Assembly (NCBI GenBank): GCA_023055425.1
Contig: JALGPY010000010.1
Coordinates: 19,007,363 to 19,071,362, forward strand
Reading direction: 5' to 3'
Origin: Linanthus parryae
Taxonomy: Eukaryota; Streptophyta; Magnoliopsida; Ericales; Polemoniaceae
Length of the DNA stretch: 64,000 nt
How positions within the stretch are numbered: the stretch's first letter is position 1; every line of letters begins with the position of its first letter. Of this stretch, positions 11,836-23,458 are shown piece after piece. The position numbers and the translations under genes were made by a program. The notes beneath the pieces are model-generated. The model had not been told where the DNA came from. It worked only from the letters and a program-made list of their open reading frames with translations, and ran no database searches.

Positions 11836-13449
11836 TATATAGTTAAGAAAAAAAATAGAAAAAATTAAAAATATTAAAAAATTTAAAAAATAGAAAATCA
11901 GAAAATTTTGAGAAAGGGAAATTAAATTAGCAAAAGAGGGGAAATAACCAATGATAGTCTTTTCACTGGAAGGAAAATCACACCGAGGTGTAGTAGATTG
12001 AGTGAGAGCTTGTGCACCTAGGAATCCGCGAGTAGTTATCACTTGGGCGAAAAATCCGACTAGTTGCTACACCACCGTCACTTAGGTAGTCGACAACCCG
12101 CCTTTGGGAGCCATCACGGTCATCGCATTTTTCGGTGGAGTGATTGGCTCATAACGGGCCCACTGCCCTGTTTCTTAGCCCTAGGTCCACTTAGTAAACC
12201 CCGTGAAGCCGTTTACCCCTTTTATTCATATCACCCCGTTAGCCTAGGAAGCCTTCTTCATGACCTACATCATTGTTTAGTTGGCTGTTTCTGCGCGTTA
12301 CGACGGAGGGAGTGAGTTAGGGAGGGTGTTCTGACAGGGAGAGCTTCATGACAAATTTTGTGGACAGTTTGACATTTGGCACGTTTTTCGAGGGTGAGAC
12401 AGGGTGAGTTAGAGGCGACTGCATTGATTTGCGTAGGTGATTCACTGCACTACATAGTGATCACAGGAGGAGAAGTCGCGTGCGAGACATCTTCCCGCAC
12501 AAAACGGGTACCGGGGGTTGTGGGATTTTATTGGTGGTCGTGCCGGGTTTCTACGTCTTTGGTGATGAGGAGGTTCGGTGGGACTGCACGTTTTCTTATA
12601 CAACTACAGGATCGACGCTTCATGACTAGTGAGGGGGTGATTTCATTCGAGGACATTTTACGTCCCCCGCCACATTGATATTTTGTACTACTCAGCTTTA
12701 GTTCGTATTTTATTGTGTATGTTACGTTGTGTATATAAATTGTTGAAAAAAAAACGAGAAAAAAAAAACCTATTTTACAGTTGTACAGTTTGTTTCGTAG
12801 TTTAAAAAGCTGAGTAGGTACTTTGTTCTAAAATTGACACCGCTTCACATTCGTGGCCGCGAGAACGGCGAAGACACACCGGGGACTGGGAATTGAGTTG
12901 CAGAAACTTAGGTGTTTCGGTCAGTTTCGGGAACTTGGTGAGGGGTGTGAGTTGGGAACAGTGAGAATGTCGTAACAAGTGGGAACATGCCGTACCCTGA
13001 TATACACTTACACATCCTGCCTGTTAGACTTAGGATCCCAGATTCGGAAATAGCTCGGATGGTAGGTATACTAGGGATTTGCCCATGCTAAGTACGAAAG
13101 TAACAGTAATAGGTGTCAGTGCTGGATATCCACTCGTATAATTTGTTATCTCACCGATCTTGTGTGGGTAGGTATTTCTTGGTGAAAAGGTGAGGTTTGG
13201 TTGATGTACCGTTTTGCGTTAATAAGATTGCCCGATCTCGCCCAGAAAAATATTTGTTTTGTAAATAATTGAGTCGGTATTTGAGTCTGTATATATTCTT
13301 TCTGAGTCAGTTTCTGATCGAGTCGTCTGGCTTATATGGACGGGTAGAAAGAGTATTCAAACTGATGGAAGGGAAAAGGTCTTGGTTCGAACTTGCAGGG
13401 GGTATTTGCAAGACAGATATGTATGCATTTCAGGGCAGTATTCAGGATG
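11836..13449 (+). other. Athila-1 3' internal spacer
   Basis: This long stretch between accessory ORF and 3' LTR has no gene that I can support. It includes an A-rich tract (11840-11910) and the ACCCCGTTAGCCTAGGAAGC stretch near 12235, a weak counterpart of which lies on the opposite strand in the Athila-2 spacer. A 100-codon open frame at 12376-12678 has no recognised family. Confidence 0.5.
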
Positions 13450-13487
13450 TTTGCTCGGGACGAGCAAAGGTTAGAGCGGGGGTAGTT
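13450..13487 (+). promoter_or_regulatory. Athila-1 pre-PPT hairpin and polypurine tract
   Basis: A perfect 8-bp stem with a 3-nt loop (TTTGCTCG-GGA-CGAGCAAA, 13450-13468) is followed by the polypurine tract AGAGCGGGGGTAG directly before the 3' LTR. The polypurine tract primes plus-strand DNA synthesis in LTR retrotransposons. Athila-2 has the same hairpin and a similar tract at its own 3' LTR. Confidence 0.75.
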
Positions 13488-15012
13488 TGATAGCTCCTCA
13501 CTAGGAGTTATCGGTTAACCCAATTTGAGGGGTATTTTCGTCCTAAATGAGCGTTTTAGTCGATTTCTGCCCCGTTTGACTCGGGAATTTACGGTTTGCT
13601 GTTTTTATCTCCTAGACGCATAAACTGTTTTATTTCACGCATATCGAGATATGATCACGGGTTTTGTTTCGTGTCGTTGATGTAGGGACAGGACTTGTGC
13701 AGGATCCGAAAATGAAGCAGGCATGCGGGTGAAGGGTCCAAGAAGGCTGAGAAGCCGAGCATGCAAGTCGAGAAGATTGGCACGTTTCCTAAGGAGCCTG
13801 GCACACATCCCGAGGCATCCCGAGCAGTTTGGCATGCATCCCGAGACGGACGAAACACACTCCGAGAAGCTCAGCAGTCATCCAGAGACATCCCAAGGAG
13901 TTTGGCACGCAAACCGAGGAGGCAGCTACCTACGCAGGTAGCTACGCAGCTATCTTGCGCAGTTGGCCCGTTTCCCGAGGCGGTTTCGGCCCAGTGGCAG
14001 TTTCGTAATTTCGACAGTTTCCAAAAACGCCTCCAGCACTATATAAAGACTCGTCCAGTGCTCATCACAGGACACAACAACTTACTGAAGGAGATCGCAG
14101 AGCACTCTCGGTGAGCACGGAAGCAGGAATTCAGAATCTACATCACGCGTTTGATTTCACTATCTCTCTTATTCAGAAACGTTGTTATTTAATTATGTCA
14201 CTTAGTAGCTAAACCTTTTACCTAGATTCTCGGTGAACCTAGGGTTTCGTATCCAGATTTTATTATAGACGTTTGATTATGGATTCATGATTGTTATCTT
14301 AAATTCAGCAGCTTTATCTGTTATTCTGTCTTTGACTGTTATCGTATATGCATGATCGGAGTCGCGAACCAGAATTGCTATAGACCCGAGCCTGTAGGTG
14401 AAAACGTCAGGTTAGGGTTAGGAAGAAAAGACAGGATTTAGTACCTTACCCTGATGGACCGACCAGAGAAAGGGAGATAGGGCTAGCATAGAAAAACGTG
14501 AGACCGACTGTTGGAGAATCTGACCCGGGCCATTAGGACAAGTTAGAAACCCTATCAGGCTTAGAACGAGACTGCAGACTTAGGCAGCTTAACAGGAATC
14601 CGAACGTCTGTAGGATCGGGATTACGTGTGGAATCTGAAAGGTCACTGCACAACCGGTACGTTGCACAGATAACGAGACTGTTGAGTGTTTTCATATCAA
14701 ACCGAAAAACGTAAAATCTGTAGAAACCCGAGGGGATCCTGGAGCCTAGTTCCCATCAACCCTAGAGTACAAAAAGCAAGTTTATTCCAGAAAACGTCAC
14801 AAAAAATATATTTACGTTTTTGCGTTTTTAGTTTTACGTAGTTCCGTAACAACAAACACAACCCCTTTTCCTCGTTTTTTACACTTTGTCAACCAAAACT
14901 GATTACTCGAGAAAACCCGAGACAGTCCCTGTGGGATCGATAACCCGAGTTGAAATACACCCGGTACTACTTGATTTCGTATACTTGCGAATAGCCCGTA
15001 ATTTGCGCATCA
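13488..15012 (+). repeat. Athila-1 3' LTR (complete, 1525 bp)
   Basis: It runs from TGATAGCTCC to GCGCATCA and is followed by the GGATC duplication. A TATATAAA box lies at 14040-14047 and a terminal hairpin at 13489-13512. It supplies the 48 terminal bases that the 5' copy has lost. Confidence 0.93.
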
Positions 15013-15247
15013 GGATCCCATTGCGTTGTATTGTGACAACACTGGGGAGATCGCACAAGCCAAGGAACCTAGGTCACACCAGAAATCCAAGCATGTTATT
15101 AGGAGATTCCATCTTACTCGAGAGATTATCGATAGAGGAGATGTGAAGATATGCAAGATTCCAACAGACAATAATCTTTCAGATTCGCTTTTAAAGCCGC
15201 TTGTTCAGCGAAAGCATGAAGGGCACACTATATCTATAGACATATGA
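15013..15247 (+). pseudogene. Copia pol C-terminus, continued after Athila-1
   Basis: RNase H resumes directly after the insertion (LYCDNTGEIAQAKEP, KHVIRRFHL, KICKIPTDNNLSD) and ends at the TGA at 15245-15247. A purine-rich AAGTGGGAGA follows at about 15272 and then the LTR start. Its continuity with 1-867 supports the nesting order. Confidence 0.9.
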
Positions 15248-15282
15248 GATGCACTATATTGGCTCAAGTGGAAGTGGGAGAC

Positions 15283-15412
15283 TATTGGAGTAGATGCCCT
15301 AGAGGCAATCTTTATTTAGTATGAACATTGTTTTGGCTAGAATATTCATTTATTATTTATGGATATATTTAATATAATGAAGTCCTTAGATTGCAGTTAT
15401 CGTTTATCTTAA
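15283..15412 (+). repeat. Copia 3' LTR, left part
   Basis: It starts TATTGGAGTAGATGCCCTAG, close to the TGTTGGAG...ATGCCCTAGAGGCAAT start seen in BARE/Angela-type LTRs, with the initial TG changed to TA. MULE-A interrupts it after 15412. The last nine bases TTATCTTAA are the MULE-A target duplication. Confidence 0.75.
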
Positions 15413-17254
15413 GGGTAAAAGACAGTAACCACCCCCAAGTTTTGGGTTAATTCCACCCTGCTACCCTGACTTTTGGAAAAAGACACTTTGCACCCATTTA
15501 ACGGAATATTCCGTGGACACTTAACACCCTTCTGTCATGTTCCGTCGAAAAAGTAAGTGATTGAATTTTTTCGGACCGTATTACCCCTGTGTACTTTTTT
15601 GGATTTTTTTGTCTATTTTATCATCTAAAACACCAAGAACATCTACCAAAAAATAGCAACACCACCAAAACATCTTTCATTTTGAATCTAAAACATCAAC
15701 AACACCAATAATAAATGAAGAACAACTTTTTTTCCTTAAAAAGAAGGAAGTTTTTCATTAGAAAACAGGCAAAACACCCTACAAGGCTATAGCAGCCATT
15801 CAGAGACATTATGTGTCAACACTCTTAGCACTACAATGACTACCACATTCAAGTATATGGGAATAAGAAACACCTCGAGAAATCTCTAGCTTAGACTTAG
15901 ACAATCTTCAACTCTATGAAATGAGAGTTTCCAAACTTCTCACGAGTCGTAGATCACTATTTGCAACTGCAGAGATGTGGTTACCAAAAATTCAAACCGA
16001 AAATTCCCAAATCAAACCAAGAATTCCCAAATTCCCACCACGAAAAATCCCAACTTCATTCAAGAAATAAGGTTCCGAACAACCCAATGTTTGCAGGCAA
16101 GATATGCAGGTTCTGGAACTCGATGTCGATAAAAACACACTCGTCGTCGATTATCACATCCACATACTCGTAATCGCCTGTAAAAAATCAAACCCATAAA
16201 TGAATTAAGTTCAAAATCAGTGACAAATTCGGCGAAAGCTTCAAGGAGGAAAAAAGTTGGGGAAATGGGATTTACCGGCGGGATAAGAGGAAGATTTTAC
16301 CATCGGGATTTGCAAATTGAAGCGTCGACGGCGAGAAGTAAGAGCTTGCCGGAGACGATTTTCCTCTGATCTTCCTTCAGCTTGATGGATTTGTTCATCT
16401 CGACGATCTTCGAAGTGTCCGCTAACCGATTCCTCTCAGAAACCGTCGCACATGGAACCAAACCCTGTAAAAAATCAAATCAATTCATCAGATTTTGCCC
16501 AATTAAACAAGCAGAAACATATTTTTTCAATTTTTCCGGTGAGAGTGAGAGTTCTACCTTGAGGACATCGAGAGAATCGCCGATGGGTGTTGAGTCGCTA
16601 GACCCACCACCGAAGACGTCGAATTCTTCATCTGAGCTATCTGAAATTGATCTGTCTCTCTTTTGCCCCAGAGGCCAAATAAGAAGACGAGGATAGGGAG
16701 GCGAACTGATACCTCCTTCGTCAATCTTGGTCGCCGGGTCTTGGCCGTCATCTCCGTTGCCGTCATCTGAGACAGAGAGTGAGGGAGTTAGAGAGAGAGA
16801 CAGAGAGATGAGGGCAAACCCAGAACACCTCCTTCGTCGACAACCACGAAGTCCAGATCTGAACGGGTTGTTAGGAATTTTTGATTCTTGGTGTTAGTTT
16901 GTTGGGTCTGCATCAGATCGACAGAGAGAGGAGAGGATGAAGGAGGAAGAGGATTGTGAGTGGTGGTTGTTGCTGGTGGGATGAGTCTTTGTTCTTCTTT
17001 CCAACTAAGAGAGAAGAGAGAAAGATGGGAAGAGAGAGAAGAATAAGGTTTAGAAATGAGGGGTATGAGATTGAAGGAAAATTATATAGGGTGTAATTTA
17101 ATAACATTTCAGGGGTAAAATGGTCTTTTTGGATGTGCAGTTAGTCAACCGTTAGTCTCCATCCAAAAAAAAGGTGCAAAGTGTTCTTTTCCAAAAATCA
17201 GGGTAGCGGGATGGAATTAACCCAAAACTTAGGGGTGGTCATTGTCTTTTACCC
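15413..17254. mobile_element. MULE-A: Mutator-like element with captured gene fragment (Pack-MULE)
   Basis: The ends are GGGTAAAAGACA... and its inverse, with about 85-100 bp of imperfect terminal inverted repeat, flanked by a perfect 9-bp duplication TTATCTTAA (15404-15412 and 17255-17263). A 9-bp duplication with long inverted repeats is typical of Mutator-like elements. No transposase is present. The interior carries a minus-strand fragment of a DUF506-like gene. Two further family members, MULE-C and MULE-B, occur in this window. Confidence 0.85.
16100..16680 (-). pseudogene. Captured DUF506/PDDEXK_6-like gene fragment inside MULE-A
   Basis: Read on the minus strand, three exon-like blocks encode SDSSDEEFDVFGGGSSDS (ending 16558), then CATVSERNRLADTSKIVE...ICKSRW (16464-16276), then DYEYVDVIIDDECVFIDIEF (from 16177). 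They are separated by GT...AG intron-like gaps at sensible phases. The order and wording match the plant DUF506 family (PDDEXK-like, function poorly known), in which an LADTS-IV segment precedes ICKS-W and YPAG-YEYIDV. A one-base shift after ICKSRW creates a stop before the SSSYPA segment. Retained introns imply capture at DNA level. The C-terminal part of the family domain is absent. Confidence 0.72.
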
Positions 17255-17890
17255 TTATCTTAAATATCCCTAGTTCATTCTATTGATTAATAGGACGATC
17301 ACTGTAGACTAGTATGTGGGTAGATTGATATAGAGATATCAAGTCTAACACATGTGTATGCATTAGGAGTAATGGCATACTGGATTGAACCACAACAAGA
17401 AGGCTACATATAAATTATGTTAATGTCACAAGTGCTTCTCGTAGTGACAATGGTGTTGTAATCTTTAGACTTGAAGTCATTAGATACTCTAGTTGTGAAA
17501 TATCATGTTTTGATATTATCAAACGTTACACCGTAACTAGGTAACTATAAAGGTAGTAATCGAGCACGATAGGAAGCAAACTGAGAGATGGTAGTGATGT
17601 GGAGAGAATTTGTCCCTCCTACATAATGGGAGTAATAATCCACGGACACTCGAGGGGTAGTGCTTATGGAATGTCTGGCCAGACTCAAATAAATCAATAT
17701 GGGATATTGATGTTATATGTATAGATAAGCCTACTCACAGGATTGAGAAACTATGGATTGGATATACGAGTGTGAAATTTATGTCTCGTGTCCAATCCGA
17801 ATATGGAGACAAAGGGATAGATACAGCACGGTAACATTGGGCACATGGTTTGTCGGATCAAAATAATTATTAATAATAAGGAAATAATAT
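17255..17890 (+). repeat. Copia 3' LTR, right part (end uncertain)
   Basis: It continues directly after the MULE-A duplication with text typical of long Tork/Angela-group LTRs (GTCTCGTGTCCAATCC..., CACGGTAACATTGGGCACATGG). The exact 3' end cannot be fixed because the 5' LTR lies outside the window. The end given here is an estimate at the start of AT-rich DNA. Confidence 0.5.
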
Positions 17891-17985
17891 CAAAATATTT
17901 TTGATCAAAACTTCTATAGAAAAGCTACTGCGCATTCCCTAATGTTAAGCCTTAATTATTTTGAAAATTAATAGTATAACACATA

Positions 17986-18242
17986 CCACTCCGTCCCATC
18001 TCTTTTGCACCATTTGGACTTTTACCACTATTCACTGGGTCACTTTGACCCGATGATTTGGATAGCAAAACTTTGTAATTTTTAGATAATTTTTTCAAAG
18101 TGTTGTAGAGTAACTCTTATTCCACAAGCTCATATAAAAATTATCAAAAAATTGTATTATTTTGCGATCCAAATCACCGGGTCAAAGTGACCTAGTTACG
18201 GGTGAAAAAGTCAAATGGTGCGTTAGAGCTGGGACGGAGTGG
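17986..18242. mobile_element. Stowaway-type MITE
   Basis: A 257-bp element with inverted ends CCACTCCGTCCCA and TGGGACGGAGTGG, flanked by TA on each side (17984-17985 and 18243-18244). The inner repeat CACCATTTG-ACTTTT is also inverted near both ends. CTCCGTCCC ends with a TA target are diagnostic of Stowaway MITEs. It is non-coding. Confidence 0.85.
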
Positions 18243-18257
18243 TAAGACTCAAGATGC

Positions 18258-18302
18258 ATATATATATATATAATATATATATATATAATATATATATATA
18301 TA
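18258..18302. repeat. TA dinucleotide microsatellite
   Basis: A run of TA units broken by single-base slips (TATATAATATAT). It is followed by about 300 bp of AT-rich DNA without a gene. Confidence 0.9.
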
Positions 18303-18889
18303 GCTATAGCTATTTCAAAATACTTTTACAGTTTTATAATAAATACTTGTAAATCTTTATACTAATAAATATTTATAATAAAAAAATATATTATTATTTA
18401 CACTATTATTCTTTCAAAAAAATTATTAATAATAAGGAAATAGTAAAAAAACATTTAATAATAACTAATTACTATAACTGATAATATTTTGGATGACAAT
18501 TTATTCGCTGCAATTTTGTATGGAAGAAGTTTTATTCGGAAATATTATATGTTAGAACGTTAAATACGAGTATTAAACTTTTTTGATCAAAAGTTCGAAT
18601 ATTTTTCATTAGGTCGAGCAACAGTACGAAATACGGAAACATTTTTTATTTATACGTACGGACGGTATTAAACGGAAAAATTCGAAATATTTACTAACTA
18701 GGCAATTGAGTACAGGTGGAGCACCTAAAACTCTCTTATTGTAAGAGAGCACGGTGGAAATGAAGACAAAAGTAGCCCATCGCCGAGTGCACAAAGCAAT
18801 AAAAAAACGTCGACCGCTATTGACTGGCGGGGCCGAAAAAATATTTCGTGATTTTGAGATTTTGAGTCGTCCACAAACACAGCATCTGC

Positions 18890-19077
18890 TACCTTTCATG
18901 TGAGTAGTATCTTAACGTTTTCTCATCCTCCACACCCCGTCTGGCCCAGTTTAGACTCCTCTTCTGACCCTGTCTCTGCGGTGAAGGTGAAGCCCTCATT
19001 CATCCACATCCCTCTCTCTCTCATCGTAATCCCGCCGGGAAAACGTCATCTTCCGGCGATCGATCAATCAATCGGGA
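18890..19077 (+). promoter_or_regulatory. Likely 5' leader of the ILR3-like gene
   Basis: The base composition changes from AT-rich to pyrimidine-rich (CATCCCTCTCTCTCTCATCG) about 190 bp before the ATG at 19078, a common plant 5'-UTR pattern. I see no strong TATA box in the 300 bp upstream. Extent is estimated. Confidence 0.4.
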
Positions 19078-19196
19078 ATGGCATCTCCGGGGAACACGGA
19101 TTGGCTCCTCGACTACGCCCTGGCCGATGATGTCTCCATCCCTGATGCGAATTTCTCCGCTCCACCCTCTGGGTTTAGGCTGCCCTCCGACCCCCG
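19078..19196 (+). CDS. ILR3-like: ILR3-like bHLH transcription factor, exon 1
   Basis: This exon encodes the start MASPGNTDWLLDYALADD, the conserved N-terminus of bHLH subgroup IVc proteins (MVSPENTNWL-type starts in Arabidopsis ILR3/bHLH115). It is 39 codons plus two bases and ends CCCCCG before donor GTAAGA. The family forms dimers that switch on iron-deficiency responses in the nucleus; that role is family knowledge. The full gene is exons 19078-19196, 21307-21378, 44552-44629, 44734-44896 and 44999-45265. Together they make 699 nt, 232 residues plus stop, with all phases consistent and no internal stop. The usual family length is about 230-290. Confidence 0.9.
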
Positions 19197-21306
19197 GTAA
19201 GAGATCTCTCGCCAATTACGCGTAATTCACTTGATTTGGATCAGAAATCTATGAGGTTTAGTCTCTGGAGTTTGCAGAGTTTAATTGATTGCAGTAGTTG
19301 TTCATTCTATTAACTATGGCTGAAAGTTTGGTTTCATTTTAGTCTTCTCTTCAATTAGCTGTTTGTTCAGGCAACTGTTGACATGCTTCTTACATCGGTC
19401 TCCTTCAACTTTATTGATTATTGAAGAAAGGACTCCAACTATCCTTATTATACTGATTAGAACAATGAAAATGAATTTTGTTCGTATTTTCGACGGAAAT
19501 TAAGGCTTTTTGGTGAACTTGCTTTTGGGGGAAGGGTTGGATTATTACCCTTTAAATGGAACCAGATTTTTGTTGGAAATTTGAAATTTATTTGAATTAT
19601 GTCGAACAAAATTTAAGCCTATACGGAGATTTAGGCTTCAGTAAAAGGACTGATGATTATATTGTAAAATATGAACAAAATGTAAAATATGAACAGTATT
19701 TCCAAGTCAAAACTAGAATGTAGATAGAGTCAACAGTTGTTGGTGATTCTTAGAACTTCCTACCTGATTTCATATGTTGTCTTACCTGGAACATAAGTAT
19801 GAACTTAAATCTCTACTTCCCTTCTTAGATTTGTTGCTTCACGTAAAACTTAAATATCGTGAAAGAAAATGTGTGATGGAAAGGAATATGCAACGAACAT
19901 GAATTATTTACTTGTTTTTTGGATTTTCCATCATTTCTAATCATGAAAAATATGTATTAAACTGAAAAAGAATGTTTACAGAGGAACTTACAGGTCCTTC
20001 TGTCATAACCTACACAGTGAAAGGTATAAAACTACACAACCAAATGAATCCACAAAATCTAACGTAGGAACGGCATTCCAACAACAACTGAAGGATAAGC
20101 CCTTTATCTGACGTACCAACCCCGTCGAAGGTTCCTCTATTGCGCGCTCTCCAAATGATACACATAACACCTTGCGGGCCAGCTTCCAAACCTTCCGTCT
20201 CTCTCTATCCCCCCAAACACCTCCCAGGCAATCAGAAACTTGGAACCTGTATTAGGAGTAACCTAACAAATGGAAAACTTTGATAGAACCAGACCCAGAA
20301 GGATTTCACATCAGGGCAATGACGCAGATGGCTGTTAACTGGTTCGGAGCTGGACTTACACATACAGCACTGATTGACCAACACCAGATGACACTGAGAA
20401 GATGCCAAACCTGGTTGTGAATTGTTAAGATCCTATGGCAAGCTGCACACCATGCAAAAGAAGAAGCCCTCAAAGGAACCCTTACATGCTAGATCAGAGG
20501 AGCTGAGCCCAGGATACATGTGCCTTACAGGCTTACACAGATAGTAATAATAAGATTGAACAGTAAACACACCAGGCGGTGGACAAATGCGAGCGTGCAA
20601 CTCTGAAGAAATCTGAACCCCCTTGACGAATTCCAATGTGGTAAAGGTTACTGAGAAAAGCTATTAGTCATGCAAGTTTTGCCTAAACCTAACATTCTAT
20701 GCCGCACTCCCACCTCCCTCTCCTTTCCTCTCTCTGAAAGTTACGCACTGACTCACAAAGACCCTAGGGTCCTAATTTATGCAATACAGAAAAGGAAACT
20801 GACGAGAAAGAGGCTCTTCCCCCATCTGGCGATCATCCCAGCAGCGAATGCGATTCGCTAGACCAACCTTAAACCACACTCTCAAACCTTCATCCATATC
20901 ATGAATTTTTGCTAGAGTGTAAATGAAGAGCTCCTCTGTACTTTTGGGGCAATCCTCAATCTCATATCGTAAAGATTTGCTTGTGAATGCAAATGATCTC
21001 CTCTGGTTTTAGACTGATAATGTTTATGGGAAATTTTCCTGCGCACATTAATTAGGTTGACTAGCTGGAATAAATGTTTGTAATTAGTTTGGGGTGCAAC
21101 AGGATCGTAACTTGTCCGAGTAAATGGGTTTTTTAGTTTCTTCAAAAAAAATTCAGTAGACCATTGATATGGACAGTTATATATGCTATCGACATGATGA
21201 CATCCACATTGGTGATGAAGATCTGTTGATGCAAGTGTTGAAGCCAATATATTTTCTAGGTGTTATTACCTGATTTGGCCCTTATTTCTCCACCCATGTT
21301 TTGCAG
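19197..21306 (+). other. Intron 1 of the ILR3-like gene
   Basis: A 2.1-kb intron with donor GTAAGA and acceptor TTTTGCAG. Its only recognisable content is a minus-strand LINE remnant at about 20050-20640. The rest is AT-rich with no gene. Confidence 0.85.
20050..20640 (-). pseudogene. LINE (L1-type) 3' remnant: zinc-finger/RVT C-terminal region
   Basis: The minus strand encodes pieces in several frames typical of the end of plant L1 ORF2: GVFTVQSYYYYL (about 20570), a CCMCKSSSEPVNSHLRHC zinc-finger-like block (about 20340), then CIIWRARNRGTFDGV (about 20140). The order matches the zf-RVT domain and tail of plant LINEs. Frameshifts and stops show a dead fragment. The reverse transcriptase core is absent. 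Confidence 0.6.
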
Positions 21307-21378
21307 CGTGCACAGCTCCGCAATTGATGCATCATTGCGGGATTCAGATGGTCTCAGGGAAGTTGTCTTGAAAAAGAG
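21307..21378 (+). CDS. ILR3-like: ILR3-like bHLH, exon 2
   Basis: The 72-nt exon encodes VHSSAIDASLRDSDGL...LKKR, the acidic linker ahead of the basic region. Acceptor TTTTGCAG/C and donor AG/GTAAGAA join in phase with exons 1 and 3, giving KKRARSES across the 23-kb intron. Retention of frame over such a large intron suggests that the intron can still be spliced or was until recently. Confidence 0.85.
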
Positions 21379-23127
21379 GTAAGAAACTTGTGTTCTCTAT
21401 ATATATTTGTCTTATCCTTCTCTACATCCCCTAACTCAAAATAGAGGAGAACGATGTAGCTAAGCAGTTAAAATGGTCAAAAGAGAATACCATCCTTGGT
21501 GTATGTTTGAAGTGATGGTAAAACTTGTGGCACTCATTTTCATCACCCATTGATCTGAAAGATTACTGAGAAAAGTTTTGTGCGCTCTGTTCTCTGTAAC
21601 TGTTCTGACCCACAGGGAAGTTCTTTCTTCATTTAACCATATACGTTACTAAGCATAGATCATAGTCGTTGGTCATGGTTCTTTCTGTATTCCCTTCGTT
21701 ACCTCCAGATTCTAAAGTAAAAGAAGAATGCTATCATGAATGAAGCGTACTGGGATCTTACTCACCGGAAATGTGTAAAGGGTGGTATGGGAGGAATTCT
21801 ATGTTACCAGAAACGTGGTAAGCTGCGTGGGATGGGAACGGGAAGCACAATAGATGCCGGTACGGGGTACGCTAGGGGTAGGCTTTTACGGTACATTGTC
21901 CGGGACGAAATACAATTTATGGGAACGAGGAACACTATTTGGGAACAATTTTCCCTACAGTTACCTAAAAGGTCCGGCAATATCAATTTAAGTAGTTTCA
22001 TACTTCCATTCTCAAATCCAGTTATCATGATAACTTAACTTTGTGCAAATAAGTACCACTGAAGACTAGTAATTTGAACACGTCAATTATGTACTCACTC
22101 TATGAAACGTTCGGGTCGTTGCTTTCTGCGTTTCAGGTTGAAAACTTGACACGTTCCAACTGCAAGTGCACAGCCGTCGTGTGTAGTAATAAACCGGAAA
22201 TCCGGGTTGTCGAACCCAAGGGACTTTGTTTAATTCAGTTATTATTCTAAACCTTATGTGGGCAAGTCGCAAGTTGTGTTTTTTATCTAATCCTAAGAAA
22301 TTAAACGCAAAATTCTCAATTAACCAAGTGAAATAATTCACGATTAATAAAGAATGAATAGTTGGAGGTTTTTGTCAATAAGGGAAAAGCACCGGGAATT
22401 CTCTAGGTTCACTAGGTCGATCTAAATTTATGTTTTGATTCGTAAAACAACCACGTGTTATTCACTATTAATCAAGCAATGTTGAACTTACCGATTTACC
22501 AAGCAAATCCACTATACTTAAACTAAACTAAACCGAGTTACCAAGCCTAATTTAGGTTTAAGTATGCATTAAGATTATGATTCTACTTTAACGATCCTAG
22601 TTAACGATGCCGAGTTACCAAACATTGATACGACTAGGTGGATTATTCGATTTACCGACTAGTTATCACGGAGTTACCGCGTGAAACTAATTAATTCTAT
22701 CTCTACGTTAGCTACTCGCAAAGATAATGTGATTAAGAACGCAAATAATCCATAATAATGAATAAACACGAGAGATTAAGCTAAAGCATGCATCACAATC
22801 ATCAAAACATCAACTTTAGATCAAACCCTAGCTACACCAAACGAGAATTCCCAGCAAAAGGTGTTTAGCTACTCATATTCATAATCAAAACAACGATTAT
22901 AATGAGTTTAAACATGAAAATCAAGAAAAACGAGAGTTTAGAATTCAAACGAATGATCCAAAAGCTCCTAAGCTCTCTCCTAAGCTTCTTGATCTCCAAA
23001 GATGTCTCTAATCCTCCAAAACTGAAAAAGACGACCTAAAAGTCTTAAATACGTTCCCATAATAATATTACAAAGTTTGGAAATAATACGGAAAAGCCCC
23101 AAAAATATTGCTGCTGACCCACGATCT

Positions 23128-23302
23128 CTTCGCACGAAGACAGTTGTCTTCGCACGAAGAGTCTTCGTACGAAGACTTCTGCCTCTTCGTGCGAAGGTCT
23201 TCTCATTGAGATACTGAGAGTGGTTTTAGGAAGAGAATGCTGCAGAATGAAAATTTGGCTAAGTATTTGTCTTCGCACGAAGACAAATGTCTTCGCACGA
23301 AG
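23128..23302. repeat. Six-palindrome CTTCGNACGAAG cassette, 3' LTR copy
   Basis: 12-mers of the form CTTCG(C/T)(A/G)CGAAG start at 23128, 23148, 23163, 23185, 23271 and 23291. The copy in the other LTR starts at 35679, and a diverged third copy lies inside the element at 28113-28287 with nearly the same spacing. Confidence 0.9.
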
Positions 23303-23333
23303 ACACTGTGTTCCAGCCCCCTTCTTGCTTCCT

Positions 23334-23458
23334 TTGACTTTTCTCTTCTCTTCTTTGACTCCCTTCTTCCATTCTTTCTTCCTTTGACTTTCTTTGACTT
23401 TCTTTGACCTTTCTCTTCTGTTTGACTTTCCCTTGACTTTCCATTGACTTCCTTTGAC
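23334..23458. promoter_or_regulatory. Cluster of nine TTGAC (W-box) cores in the LTR
   Basis: TTGACT occurs eight times and TTGACC once in 125 bp, in the U3 part of the LTR in the element's direction. TTGAC(C/T) is the WRKY-factor core site. The same cluster is in the other LTR at about 35885-36009. The pyrimidine-rich context could also produce such words by slippage. Confidence 0.5.

Larger units (their letters stand above)
868..15012 (+). mobile_element. Athila-type Ty3/gypsy LTR retrotransposon (Athila-1), degenerate, nested in copia
   Basis: This element is bounded by TG...CA LTR ends and a GGATC duplication. Its order is truncated 5' LTR, gag-pol, spacer, accessory ORF, spacer, hairpin plus polypurine tract, and 3' LTR. 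Its polyprotein is close to that of the intact Athila-2 at 22.1-36.3 kb, and both carry a post-pol ORF of one family. The primer-binding site and N-terminal gag are deleted. The two LTRs differ by many substitutions and by repeat-unit indels, so it is clearly older than Athila-2. It cannot be autonomous. Confidence 0.92.
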
